The notes beneath the pieces were generated by a model. It was not told the origin of the DNA. It saw only the letters and a program-made list of their open reading frames with translations, and did no database searches. From Hofstenia miamia (lineage: Eukaryota > Xenacoelomorpha > Acoela): 64,000 nt of DNA. Made by a program: the position numbers and the translations under genes. The stretch is from NCBI GenBank assembly GCA_004352715.1, contig SCFE01000002.1, positions 720,441-784,440 on the forward strand, in the 5' to 3' direction. Shown here in pieces: positions 35,895 to 47,728 of this stretch. Position 1 is the first letter of the stretch. Each line of letters begins with the position of its first letter.

Positions 35895-37671
35895 ACATAT
35901 TTTTTTATAGATATTCTTACATGCAAACTAGTTTATATATTCATTATTCTGAAGATTTTCACTACAACAATGGAAAAAGCATTGTCAGGGGAATTAAATA
36001 GTATACACTTTTTGACATGCTACCCAAAACAGAAAGGTTGATATTAACGAAATTCAACTATTCAATTTAAGGTTTACTATTTCATATATCTACTTTCTTA
36101 TGTCATTTTTATAATTAAATTTCAACATAGCAAACGTAACCAGTATACTATGAATGTTTGTTAACAATTACTAAAACTGAATTATTTTTCCCTACCCCTA
36201 TTCAACCATTACTAAGATTGACTAACACACATATCTGCTCCGTGGTTCAGTAGATGAGGAAGATTTCGAACACAGACTGTTGTCCTGTTAACTGATCCTA
36301 ATCTCAATAGGAAAAATTTCCATTTTTTGTCGTAGGATGATCTTTAAAAAGTTCTTACTTTCTTATTTCTTAGTTATTCAACCAAAAACTTAGGCCTAAT
36401 TCTTGCAGGCTTGAATCATGCCCAACTCAACTTTTAAGAAAATGTGCTCACTGAAGTTGAAAATTCTAGATTGAATTTTTCAAGAATAAATAATACTGAT
36501 GTACAATTTCAAAACGTTGTTCAAGAAATTGTATAATATTCACAACAACTGTTGTGTAATAGTTTATTTTTTTCAATTTCAGCCCCATTTTTCCAATAGC
36601 TCAGTCGAGCCCCAGCCCACCGCGGCTCCGACTTCAACTGCTGTTAGCAGAAGAGAGAACAGGACTGAGGATCATGCCGTATTAATACTGTGCGTCCACA
36701 AATTACCTTTAGTTACATTTTGTAACTTGCCATAATTTGAATTTAATACATTATTTCTCTATTGTTTTTCTAGCATTGCTATGTAATTCACCATATTTCA
36801 CTACAGGTAAAAAATACAGAAACCGTGTCCAAATTATTTTCACATTTTGCAAAATATAATTTAATAGAAAATTTCATTCAAAATTGCTATATTTCTCATT
36901 GCTAGTTTCGCTTTTGGCAATAATTGGAATGAAAATAATAGATAAGAAATCATAGCATATAAACCAAGCATAACACATAAAAACTTTTTTAAAAGAAAAA
37001 ACATCGTTGTGAGATAACAAACAAAATTACGAGTGCTTCATACTTCTGTTAGCACTAAAAAAATCTAAGTTAAATGTTGCCAGAAATCGTAATCACTAAA
37101 AGCAAATTTGGTTCTGCATAGATACGTTTGTATAAGCTGTGATCATTGTTTAATATCTCTAGGTTTGACATCACAATATGAGGTGTGTGACAGAAAGATA
37201 GCAATGGTGCGAAATAGGGTTAATGTTATGCCTTCAATATATAAAAAAGTGAATTCGGTAGTGGAAGCATAATTTATATTTTGGTCATCAAACTGTGCTG
37301 TACACATGCAATAGCCAATACTGTATTAATTTACTAGGCAGGACAATAATGATTTTCGAATTGGGACTTTATTATGTTTCACCAAGATTTTCATCCATTA
37401 ATGCTTGTGAGAACGTTCTTAGTGAATCTAAATAATTGTAAATTATTGGTAATTTTTCTTCTTCTAAAGTATTCAATAGATTAATCGATTTCCAATTATT
37501 GTAATAATTGCAATATAAATTAATTATTTCTTACCCCTGCAGATAGATTTGAAGCAATGCTTAATATATATGTACTATGTTATCATATCAGCATACATTT
37601 CATGAGGAATGGAAGCATCTGTGCTCTGTTGAGGGGGGGAACGTTCCCCCCCCCCTCTGGGTGCGCCTCTG
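35843..37671. mobile_element. Non-autonomous hAT element with perfect 8-bp target duplication
   Basis: The left end CAGGGGCGCACCCAG (35843-35857) and right end CTGGGTGCGCCTCTG (37657-37671) are inverted copies with one or two differences. GTAACGGG flanks both sides (35835-35842 and 37672-37679). An 8-bp duplication and CAGGGGCG-type ends define hAT elements. The 1829-bp interior has a (TA)n run near the left end, a C-rich run near the right end and no transposase. An exon-like segment at 36583-36735 may be captured host sequence. Confidence 0.88.
36583..36735 (+). pseudogene. Exon-like segment inside the hAT element
   Basis: A strong acceptor-like stretch (TTTTTTTCAATTTCAG) is followed by an open frame with higher GC than its surroundings, encoding HFSNSSVEPQPTAAPTSTAV and then RRENRTEDHAVL. 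It could be a fragment of a host gene carried by the transposon. No source gene was recognised. Confidence 0.35.
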
Positions 37672-37768
37672 GTAACGGGTTATGCAAACTGTTCTGATGA
37701 AATCTATGCCATTATGTTTACTAATTATAAGTCGAAATTGTGTGGGCCCATTACTCATATTATATATA

Positions 37769-39403
37769 CAGTACTGGAAATATGTATTCGACCACCTTGC
37801 TATTTTGAATAAATAATGAACATTCATTGGATTATAACTAAGTGTTACTTTGATTAAGAAAGGAAAATCTGTATGTCTAATACCATAAAATATGTAGAAT
37901 AACAATTGGCTATTAGTTCTTAATCAAAATTATAAAACTTGTGTTGGAAAAATGTATTCGGCCACCTGAAAAAGTTTTAACAAATGAGCAAATCCGAAAA
38001 AAGTAAATTCAAAATAAAGTACAAAAATTAATAAATTGAGGCAATATAAACACTTAGCAACAAAATTCTCTCTTTTAATATTTTGTAGGGTGTCCCTTTG
38101 AACGAATAACAGCTTTAAGGCGATTAGGGATTGAAGCAAAAAGTTTTTCAATAAAGCTGTTGGGAATTGCATAAAATTCTTTCTTATTGCGCTCCACAGC
38201 CCATCTTCAGTGTGAGGAGTATGCTGTCCAATTCGATGTTTGACCTCTTTCCACATATTTTCGATAATGTTTAGGTGTGGAGATTGGCCAGGTCAGTCAG
38301 AAGGATAGCAAACTCATTATTGTGGAAGAAGTTTTTCATTTCTTTTGAGGTTTGACATGGGGCAACATCCTGCTGATATATTGAATCACTTGTAAGGAGT
38401 GGCAAGAGTTCCTTTTAAAGAATCCATGCATATTGAGAGTTTCCGAGAGTACCATTGATGTGAACAATCTTGCGAAGACTACACTTCCATATTGCACCCT
38501 ATACCATTACAGACTTCCTACTATACTTCATGGTGCCCCGAGTAAATTGAGGTAATAATCTGAACTTCTGCCCAGTTAGTCTCTTTATCAAGATTCTTTT
38601 TGATGAGTATAGCTCAAATCTTGACTCATCTGACCAATATAACTTCAGACCAATATTCAGATGAATTGTCTCTCATCAACTTGGCCCACCTCAGCCGGAG
38701 TGATCTTTGCTTTGAGGTTAAGAATGGCTTTCTGGGTGCCACGAAAATATCAATTGCGTACTTCTTTAGGATGTTTCGCAAAGTTATTGCAGTCACGAGG
38801 TGACCATCATCCCATTCCTTGCAAAAGTTCATCTGAAGTGTTCCTGGGACTTCACTTTGAAAGGCACACAAGAGCTGATTGGGAGGTTTTGGAGGTCTTC
38901 TTTGTTCTTGCGGACTTTAGCTTGGGGGCAATGATGCTTTTAGAAGTGAAACGTCTGATGATATCCCCGACTGTACTTCGAGTTCCCTTGATAAGTCGAG
39001 CTATATTACGCTGACTCACACCTTCCAAAAGTTTGGAGATAATCAACTCGCAGATGGCCAGAGGTACATAAACAGGCATTATATATGGCGAAGAAAGACT
39101 GTTGTTCGACATTTTCCATATAAATAGACTGAAAGAAGCTTAACTAATGAAATTATTTACAGATTCTCTGATTTCGTCTGAAGTGGCCGAATACATTTTT
39201 CCAAGAAAATATTAGCTAACCACAAGCATTGAAGCATTTCTCCTTGAGATTTAAAGTAAACAGTGATAATTATGTCTCAACATTGATGTATTCCTCTTTC
39301 TACAACACTAAAAATACCTATGACATTCTTGGCATCAATTTCTCTATTTCTTAGAAATATTTATGACAAATCATGGGTGGCCGAATTCTTTCTTCCATTA
39401 CTG
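37769..39403 (-). mobile_element. Tc1-like transposon with IR/DR-type ends
   Basis: The left end CAGTACTGGAAATATGTATT and the inverse of the right end, CAGTAATGGAAGAAAGAATT, match and continue into TCGRCCACC. TA lies next to both. A second copy of the same motif lies inside each end: TTGGAAAAATGTATTCGGCC near 37943 and its inverse near 39180-39206. Two direct repeats within each inverted end are the IR/DR arrangement of Sleeping Beauty-like and Minos-like elements. The length, 1635 bp, fits. The transposase on the minus strand is broken. Confidence 0.85.
38000..39112 (-). pseudogene. Tc1-like transposase, frameshifted
   Basis: On the minus strand, the frame from 39112 starts MSNNSLSSPYIM and has a DNA-binding region (GVSQRNIARLIKGTRSTVGD). 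A second frame follows (38871-38626: FCKEWDDGHLVTAITLRNIL, KPFLTSKQRSLRLRWAK), then in other frames DESRFELYSSK (first catalytic Asp) and SVMVWGAIW. Later blocks are weak. Confidence 0.75.
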
Positions 39404-39422
39404 TATATATATATATATATAT

Positions 39423-39820
39423 TAGGGCTCTGCGATTACTCGAAATTCGAATCGAGTTTGATTACTCGAACTTGACTCGAGTTCAAAAAAACTCTACTCG
39501 ACACTTTGATTACTTGAACGAACTTGATGTTAGTTTGAATGGTAACTTTGCTTCAATTTTTGTATTGTATTTAAATTCATCGACCTTCGCACTTTTGTTC
39601 TCGAATTGTAAGCCACCAGAGTTGCTTTTACTTATTTAGTTTAACATGTTGCATTTCGTTGGTAAAATGTATATAGATTTATTCAATATGTAGCATAGCT
39701 ATATAGATAGCTTTGTTTAACAAAAAATATTTGTCTAAGGAAAATTGTAAATCGACTTGAACTCGCGAGTTAGGATTCCCACTCGTCTCAAACTAAAAAA
39801 TTCAACTCGTTGGGGCCTAA
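39423..39820. mobile_element. MITE with CTCGA-rich inverted ends
   Basis: The left end TAGGGCTCTGCGATTACTCG and the inverse of the right end, TTAGGCCCCAACGAG, are related. Many ACTCGA/TCGAGT units lie at both ends and there is no ORF. It is hAT-like by appearance and sits between the Tc1 and Tc3-like elements. Confidence 0.5.
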
Positions 39821-39829
39821 TATATACAT

Positions 39830-40463
39830 GAAGACTACAGGGTTAAAACGGGCTATGTCAATTTTTAGATGATTTTGAATAATTGCTCATGAATATTCAG
39901 CAGGAAGGTTGGTTCAATATAGGAACAATTGAAATGGCCTATTCAGCTCCTTTTCCATTAGTATGTGTTAATGAGAAGACAATGAATTCTGAAAGGTATC
40001 GTGACGTTATTTTGTCTCTGTTTATTGCACAATTTACCAACAATGAGAAATGTTACAGGTACTTCCAGCAAGATGGAGCAACGGCTCACACTGCCTATGC
40101 AACTATGCGATTCTGAAAAGATGTGTTTGATGAATGTGTAATTTCAAATGATATTTGGCCTTCTCGTTTGCCTGATCTGACCCCGCCAGATTGTTATTTT
40201 TGAGGGCAGCTAAAGGTTGTGTTTATAAAGACAGCCCTGCAACAATCAATCAACTCAAAGAAACTATTCATGATTTCATTACTTTGATAACATATCAAAC
40301 TCTTCAAAAGTTTTTTCTGAACAATATTCGAAGTGTCAACATGTGTCTTACCAATAATGACCATCATTTTCAACATTTATTGTAAATCAGTTAAATAAAT
40401 TGTTTAAACAATTTGGACTTTTCTTAAAAAAACTCCCTAAGGAGAAACTTTCTGAACGCACTG
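39830..40463 (+). mobile_element. 5'-truncated Tc3-like transposon fragment
   Basis: It holds the 3' part of a transposase: RYFQQDGATAHTAYATMRF (second catalytic Asp), NDIWPSRLPDLTPPDCYF and a C-terminal NNDHHFQHLL just before the stop at 40385. The right end TTCTGAACGCACTGTA looks like a terminal repeat. The left end and the first catalytic region are missing. A stop and frame changes occur near 40115 and 40200. Confidence 0.75.
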
Positions 40464-40475
40464 TACATACACATG

Positions 40476-40503
40476 TATATATATATACATATATATATAT
40501 ATA
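40476..40503. repeat. (TA)n-rich run
   Basis: TA dinucleotides with CA interruptions just right of the Tc3-like end. Confidence 0.85.
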
Positions 40504-42655
40504 ATTAGAAAATAGCACTTCCAAAGGCTATGATCAAATGAGAATAAGTAACATTTAAGTGGAATAAGTGACCAACGCGGTTCTAACTCCCGATGGTCAA
40601 TCTCAAAAATTATTGATCCTAGATCTTAACTGTTTTCATTTTTTCATTGTGAGCGGCATCCTGCTATGGCATTAGCATAGTCTTAAAGCCCTTTCTACTT
40701 TAATTTTTGTTCATCTCAACAAAATATATTGGTGAATAAAACGCAAATTACTCCAAAATCTATCAAGTATTTCCTTTGAAGAAAACCAGCATTACAATGC
40801 GCAGTGCTTCGCCATACGGAAACATCTCGAAGCGACGTATACATGTAGGCCATTTAGCGCAATCGTTAAAAATATTTTTTAATGCCCTTAGTTGCAAATT
40901 TGCAAGTTCTATATTGCCTTTATTTAGAGCAATACCTAGTGCAATATTTACTTCTTTGGCATACTAAGCACATATTTGTAATTTACACAACCCCGGAATC
41001 GAATTACGATTTTAGGCGTTTATAAATAGTTTTATTTTGCTTTTCAAAAAATGCAAAAATCAGCATATTTGAAAATATTCTACTACGACTTAAACCAATA
41101 TTTCCATAGCCAGAGAACAATAATGTCAGCGAAGCAATCATCTTGGAATGGTTTAGTCTTTTGCTAGCGACTAAATTCATTCAATAAAGCAAAGTAGCAA
41201 ATTTGCAACTCTGGTCAGTGAGAGTATCAGATTTTTAAAAGAGTGATTTTGTCCATTTACGTCAAATCATTATTCATTGCTTATAATTTTTTAGTGAATT
41301 ATATTACCGATAAGCTGTTGATAAAAGATCTACTCAAATAAACGTAGTGATCATACAATTATCTTGCATGCCGATGATAATATCAATCAATTTTAGTAGT
41401 GTATAGATTTAAAAGTAAATGTTAAATTGTGAAATATTACAATAGTATCAAATGCTCTTCTAATACTACAATCTAATACGGTCAATTTTGTTCAAGCAAA
41501 CCAAAAAATTCAAGAAATGTTTTTGTCAACGATCATAAAATGTACCTAAAGTGGCAATGATTTAAATGGGCGCAACCGGTCTCAATTTTCGGCAAATGTC
41601 CATCCAAATAAATCCGTTTATGATTAACGTGACTTTGATTATGTGTGGAAATTGATAATTGATTTGCTAAAACTCCCATAAATTCACTTTTTTACTTATT
41701 TGTAAGCTTTTTAGTAATTTAATTCTTAAAATTGTCATCAACTATAATCACAAAATATTTATAGAATTTAAATAGTTGAGTTTTTTATGGTATTACCATC
41801 GTATGAATTTTATTATGTCCAAATCCAAAAATCACCATTTTGTAATGTTACTATGGATTGAGAATTGAAAGCGTTTCAAGAAACAAGACAAAACTAAATT
41901 CAAAATGGCAGGTGGTGAAAACAAGAATATTACAAACAATTACAATTTAAAGAACAAACCCAAAATTTATATTGCAACACATTAAAAAAATGGTGGTAGA
42001 GTGTATTAAAATCCGTGATAGAAAAATTCTTTTTTTTCAAGCTTAATTTGAGATGTAAATATATATTTTGAATTTTACTTTTCATTGAAATTGGATACTA
42101 GATTAGATTAGAAAAGTGACACTAAATAAATTAATATCCTATTATTGTTATGCCAAATGTATGGTTCTATAAAAGTGTTTGTATTAGTGATTTAATAATC
42201 ACGAACCTTCTTAAAACTAAATTGATATTGGCATTGCAAGTTGTTTATAGTGCATCGTACATGAGAATTTTTTATTGAAGAGCATCCCAAATTATATTAG
42301 TATAATTAAATTTTGGCAGTGTTTGCAGCAACAAGGGTATTCCTCTTGCTTCTTTTTGATTCTTCTTTTTTTCCATTTGCAAGTTTATACCAACAAATGT
42401 TTTGGTTATCTTACAAGTTTATCTTGATGTGATGGCTAACATGAATCGTATTTTCAGTTTTGAAATATTCGTTACCAATATTATAAGTGTTTGGAAAGAA
42501 TAACGCGGAACCTGTTGTATGAACAATGAAATTCAATTACAAAATTTCACTTAGATTGAGATTATTAACACACTTACATTGGGATTCAATGTAAAATGTG
42601 CGTAGTTTATAAAGCGTACAAATACACAAGTTTTAGAAAAAAATTTTTTGATCTG
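40504..42655. other. Gene-free AT-rich stretch
   Basis: Only short random frames. No domain or transposon end was recognised. Confidence 0.4.
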
Positions 42656-42659
42656 AAAC

Positions 42660-42750
42660 AGAATTAAAGTTTCTCAAAATTAAGATCCGATCCGATCCAA
42701 ACCGATCTGATATCCGATCCAAACCAAGATCCGATCCGATTCCACCTCTG
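42660..42750. repeat. GATCC tandem motif cluster
   Basis: Repeated GATCCGATCC and CCAAACCGATC units in about 90 bases. This kind of subterminal array is found near ends of some hAT-like MITEs, but no partner end was seen. Confidence 0.6.
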
Positions 42751-43340
42751 GCCTCTACTGACCGGACTTGCAAGTATGAAAATAAACCAGAAAAATTAGT
42801 GAAATATTTACACGCGTAATTGAAAGATGGCCCATAAATGTACGAAAAACTAGAAAAATGAATATGTTTTCTGTGTTTGGGCATTACAGTGTTAGAATAG
42901 CACTCAGAATCGATATTCTTACGCTGTCAAACGACAAATATATTTTGCAGAAGAAAATATTACGTGTAGTGTACTGACAACTTCAGGTCTATTGTACAGC
43001 CCCATCAAACACATTGGTACCAGAATTTAACAGACATCATTATCTTCTTATTAATGACATATGTACAAAATTGTTTCTTCTAAAGATACTCCTGAAGAAA
43101 CCAAAATCATAATTATTTTACGTCATAAATACGAAATAATAGAAAAAATAGGTCAAGCAATGTATTCCACCAAAGGAAAACTGAAATTGTATCACTAAGA
43201 CTTTCGTTATGGTGAGCTCAATGATATTTTCAAAAATCGACTAATAACTCAAGTTTGATCAACTTCACGGACTATTTCATTCATAAGCTCCAATAATCTT
43301 TTTAAAATGATTTTTTTACATGGAAGTATGATCATATTAC
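42751..43340. other. Gene-free stretch
   Basis: Nothing recognised. Confidence 0.4.
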
Positions 43341-44199
43341 TAGGGTTGCATATGGTATGGAAGTGGAAACTTCCACTCCATTCAATTTCCAGATTATGGA
43401 ATTGGAAATGGAACTCATTTTATGGAATGGAAACTATGGAAAATGTTCAAAGCACCATACATTTACATAAATATAGATCAATTTTTTAGGAACAGTTTCA
43501 AAATGCATTAGTAAAACCAAAATTAGTATGAATTCATAACAAAAGATAGCGAATACAACGGCAAAAATTGGTTGGTTGATGCCGCTTGCCACATTCAATA
43601 TTCGTTATCATTTCCGGTTTAAAACTAAGTGTGCATATGTACATTTTTAAATATTTAATATTGCAGCAATTAATATAATGAGATCAGGATTAAAAGCATT
43701 CCAAAATTGTATTGTGTGTATCTACACAGTTTCAACCAAACAAATTGTAGTACGTATCTGAACTGAATTGTAGTTTCTGTTCACATTATAGTCCAACTTA
43801 ACGAACGGCTAGTAGGGTCACTTTGACCAATAGGATTTATTGGTCTCAGTCCCACTGGACAGGGACAAAATATTTCAGCGAACTAGCCTGGACTGTGACC
43901 AAAAATGGAGAACAAGCAATCTTGGATTTCAGAAAGTTACTCATAATTTTTCGAATTTCGATCGAAATCATTCCATGGAATCAATGGGATCATCGCAACA
44001 GAAAATTTAACGGGATGGGATGGGACCAAATCCATTCGAACTAAGTGGAACTGAAACAAGTAAGATTCTAACCACTAGCTTTAAAAGTTATGAAAAGATG
44101 TGGAAATTATTAGAAAGATATGGAAATGTTTTCAAAATAGCTGTGGAATTGGAATGGAAATGGAGGATAATTTCATTTCCATATCCAAACCTGCATGCC
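43341..44199. mobile_element. MITE with long imperfect TGGAAA-rich inverted ends
   Basis: The left end GGTTGCATATGGTATGGAAG and the inverse of the right end, ATGCAGGTTTGGATATGGAA, align imperfectly. Both continue into repeated GGAATGGAAATGG units. There is no transposase. A second, smaller pair of inverted motifs lies inside (about 43830-44035: TTGGTCTCAGTCCCA and the inverse of TGGGATGGGACCAAA), which suggests one MITE nested in another. Confidence 0.55.
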
Positions 44200-45459
44200 A
44201 CTCAATCAATAAACCAATTACAGTTTTGAATAAAAAACTCAAACATTGACAGTCAATACTATTGATGAATTAGAACCAAATAATATCTCCGAACTTCGTC
44301 AACGTGTCACTCATAGGTCAACAACCAGGATGTTTCAAAGAAATCGACTGATTATACCACATAATAAACCTGAAATTAGAACAATCTATACTCATTTTCA
44401 CATACATCGGCCCATGAATCAGACTTGTCAACCAGCCGAAATTTTAAAGCTCGGCTCATTTCAATTTTGAGTATTTTCGACTTGGCTCGGCTCGCTACAT
44501 AGAACCATTCGATGAGGCTCGATTTGTTTTAGAAATATTGTTCTTTCAGAATATTTTACATAGCTTTTCTTATTATTTAATAATAAAGTTTTAAAATAAG
44601 CTTGGAAAAAATGGTATATTGAATGAACAAATTGAAACATCTGCATGAACAAATTAAAAAAGCAGAACTATAAACTTGTTTGGCTTAATAAAGGCTCGTT
44701 GCATATTCAATGCAATGCTCAAGCGCGACTCTTAGACAAGCCTACAATGAATACAAATTACTCCCAGCATTTTACATTCTTCAAATTGTATATTGATGCA
44801 CTCTGTAAAAAATATATTGTATTGCATTGCAAAAGAGCTTAACAAAATTGGTGTAAAGTGCATATTCATTATTATAATCTGACTTATGTAAAATAGATAT
44901 TTGAACAACACATTCGACAGTTTTATTACTTTTAAAAAGTTTTTTCCTATTATCAGCTAAGCAATTATAATTGACTGCACCAAAAATGTTTAGCTAGTTG
45001 ACTCGTACAAGTGAATTTGCAAATAAACTACACATTAAAATGTATTGGAGCTTTTACAATTTGCGGACAATGATCAATTAGTGATTGAAGATGTACTGCG
45101 GGTACGCTTGACACCATCGACATTTAAATTGCTAAATATACGTTCATGATTAGAAATAGTTAATACTATAAGAAATTTAACAATTTATAAATTCAATAAG
45201 AGTTTGAATGATGTAGTTTTACATGGACTCGCATGCATTTCATGTTGGCTAAGCTAATTTAAATAGAATTCTATCTTATGTAAATTTTGTATAAACATGT
45301 ACCTGTTTAAGGAGTAAAATTTCAAAAATATTGCTAAATTTACATTTCAATTAGTATTGACAGTTGAAATTGGGTAGTAGCCTGAGCGGAGAATACCTTA
45401 GAATCATAAGATTCCTCCTGCCTGTGCATGTAAGCAAAAAAGACTTATTTTTGTATATA
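44200..45459. other. Gene-free stretch with a CTCGGCTC repeat
   Basis: Around 44440-44525 there are repeated GGCTCGGCTC-type units, probably another MITE end. No gene is recognised. Confidence 0.35.
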
Positions 45460-46784
45460 CGAGGGTTGGTCAATAAATAAGTTCCCCATTTTTCCAAAAT
45501 CATTATTTATTTATAAAAAATAACACAAATACAAAGTCTATACATTTATGACTCAAAGTAACCCCATCAACTGCAACGCACTTTTCCCTAAGAAGTGAGA
45601 GCCTCATAGTTCCCCTGTTCTGTGCAAGCCTTGTTCACCTGGTCAATAGAGGTTTCCATGCAGCATTGATGTCTTCCTCAAATCGAAAGCGCTGTACACG
45701 AAGTGGCTTCTTAATTGGAGAAAACAAGAAAAAGTCGCAAATGACTCACATCAGGCGATTAAGATGGGTGACTAAGAACCTCCCACTCCCACTGAGTCAG
45801 CATCTCCACAACACATCTCTTGAAGTGAAGAGCCGCGTTGTCATGAAGGAGAATGACGCCTTCATCAAGAAGATTTGGACGTTTTCTCCTCACTGTAGGT
45901 CGCACTTTCTCTCTTAAAATCCATTGGTAATAATGACCATTAACTGTCGTAAAAATGGGAACTGGCCAAACGAGAATGACATCGTGGTGGTCGAAGAAAG
46001 TGACGTTGAGAACCTTCAACCTACTTTCAGCGCGATTGGACTTTATTAGTCGACCTTGTTCAAGAAGCCGCCATTCAGCTGACTGGAGTTTAAGTTACGA
46101 TTCTCAGGAATGAGCCCATGATTCATCTGCCACAATAATCAGGTTCAAAAAAGCAGAATTAATTCTGAATCTCCTGAGGTGCTGTGAAGCCACCAACATT
46201 CTTTTCACCTTTTAATTTTCATGGTGAAGATGAGCAACCCACCAAGAAGTAAGTTTTTCATTCTGAGCTTTTCAGAGATTATCTTCCAAGTTGTTCCATG
46301 AGAAATATTTAGCTCTTTAGCTACTTGATCCCCTGTGATTCTGCGATACTCATCAACCCAAACCCAAATTGTGTCACTATTTTCATCTGTGCTCAATGAA
46401 ACAGGACGGCCAGGCCTTTGCGCATCAGAACAATCTGTTCTTCCTTCCTTAAACTCACGCACCCACTTTCTTACTATCTGAATATAGGGAGAATTTTCTT
46501 CTCATATGATTTTGACCAACGATCATGAATGTTCATTGGAGGAGTTTGAAATTTATTAAGGAATTTGATACTGACACGGATGTCGTTTCTCGAAAATTCA
46601 GAGCCGAGCATGATTAATAAACAAGTTGAATACAATCAAGTAGAGTGTTGATAGTGAGAGTCACGGTAACATCCACCTTTACACCGCATGAAGTGATTAC
46701 AACATTCTGTAAACAAGCTGTCATCAGATAACAATTACCTTAGTATATGTGAAATAGAGAAACTTATTTATTGACCAACCTTCG
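45460..46784 (-). mobile_element. mariner-family transposon
   Basis: The left end CGAGGGTTGGTCAATAAATA and the inverse of the right end, CGAAGGTTGGTCAATAAATA, are nearly identical inverted repeats. TA precedes the left end; a TA on the right is not clear. The 1325-bp length fits a mariner. The minus-strand transposase is broken by stops and frame changes. Confidence 0.85.
45740..46600 (-). pseudogene. mariner transposase, frameshifted
   Basis: From 46462 the minus strand reads REFKEGRTDCSDAQRPGRP and DENSDTIWVWVDEYRRITGD, the DNA-binding part and linker. From 46019 it reads VTFFDHHDVILVWPVP, TVNGHYYQWILREKVRP and GVILLHDNAALH, the second catalytic Asp block. The first catalytic block lies in other frames between them. 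It resembles the mariner transposase domain found in SETMAR. Confidence 0.8.
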
Positions 46785-47727
46785 AAACAATCATTCAACT
46801 CAACAAATTTATTTCAGCGCTCCTTAGCCATTCTAGACAATCGAACCATTCCTTCGTTGTTACCAAGATTCAAATTCGGATGCGTTAATCGCTTCCACTA
46901 ACCCCTCAAAGGCACAAAAAGAAAATTCTCCATCGTTGCTAAGAGGTGGTAATCGCTGGGACCAGTGTTAAAGTTAAGAGCTAGAGGGTGGATGAGCATG
47001 CAGCTCTCCGTTTCATTAACAGATTGTAGTTTTTGGAGTATTTGAGGGTGTTGCAGCAAAATTCGATGGTGAAGGTCTCCCAGAACGCTTCTTTATCTCT
47101 TCCTGCAATCTTTTTAGACTCAAAATGTAATGATCAGAGTTCAGATATGTCTTTCTTTGGGTAGTCAGCAGCAATCATCTCGTCGCAGTTTCCAAAGAAT
47201 CTTACCAATTGACGAGATCAGCTTAGACTGATCATTTATTTCTGAATTACCGCATGATGGAATCCAAATGTGATTAACAACGACAAAGAACCTCTCCAAA
47301 ATCTTCCAGTGTCATGATACGTAACTGATGTTGCCACATTCGGCCGTTTCCTAACAATCTATGAGCTCATCTGGCACAAACTTTCCGCACGTGCAGTTGG
47401 TCATGAAGAATTTAATGAATGGGTTCACAAGTAAGGCCAAAATCTCCAGGCATGTCTCATCAAGCATGGCTTGAACAGCTGCTGTGGGGATGTAAGAAAC
47501 TGCCAATTTATTACTTCCGATACAAGGATCATATTTAAGGCGCTAGTCTCCCTCTTGGAGTTGTTATTGCAACTCCTAACCCACTGGCTTTGATAGTGAT
47601 TTACCTCAAAAAACATTCTGAGAAATCTTGTCAATGTGACCATCAAAAGAAGAGAATATATCATTGATTATTCACTTCAAGTTGACGGATACAAGCAATT
47701 TTCCAAATGGGACCGGTTGTCTACTAT
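46753..47727. repeat. First copy of a 975-bp exact duplicate (contig overlap)
   Basis: Every stretch I compared matches 47729-48703 with an offset of 976, including an identical 79-codon frame at 47425-47664 and 48401-48640. The two copies are separated by one N. This is best read as the overlapping ends of two contigs that were not merged. Confidence 0.9.
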
Positions 47728-47728
47728 N
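47728..47728. other. Single-N contig join
   Basis: One N sits exactly between the two copies of the 975-bp repeat. Confidence 0.9.
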
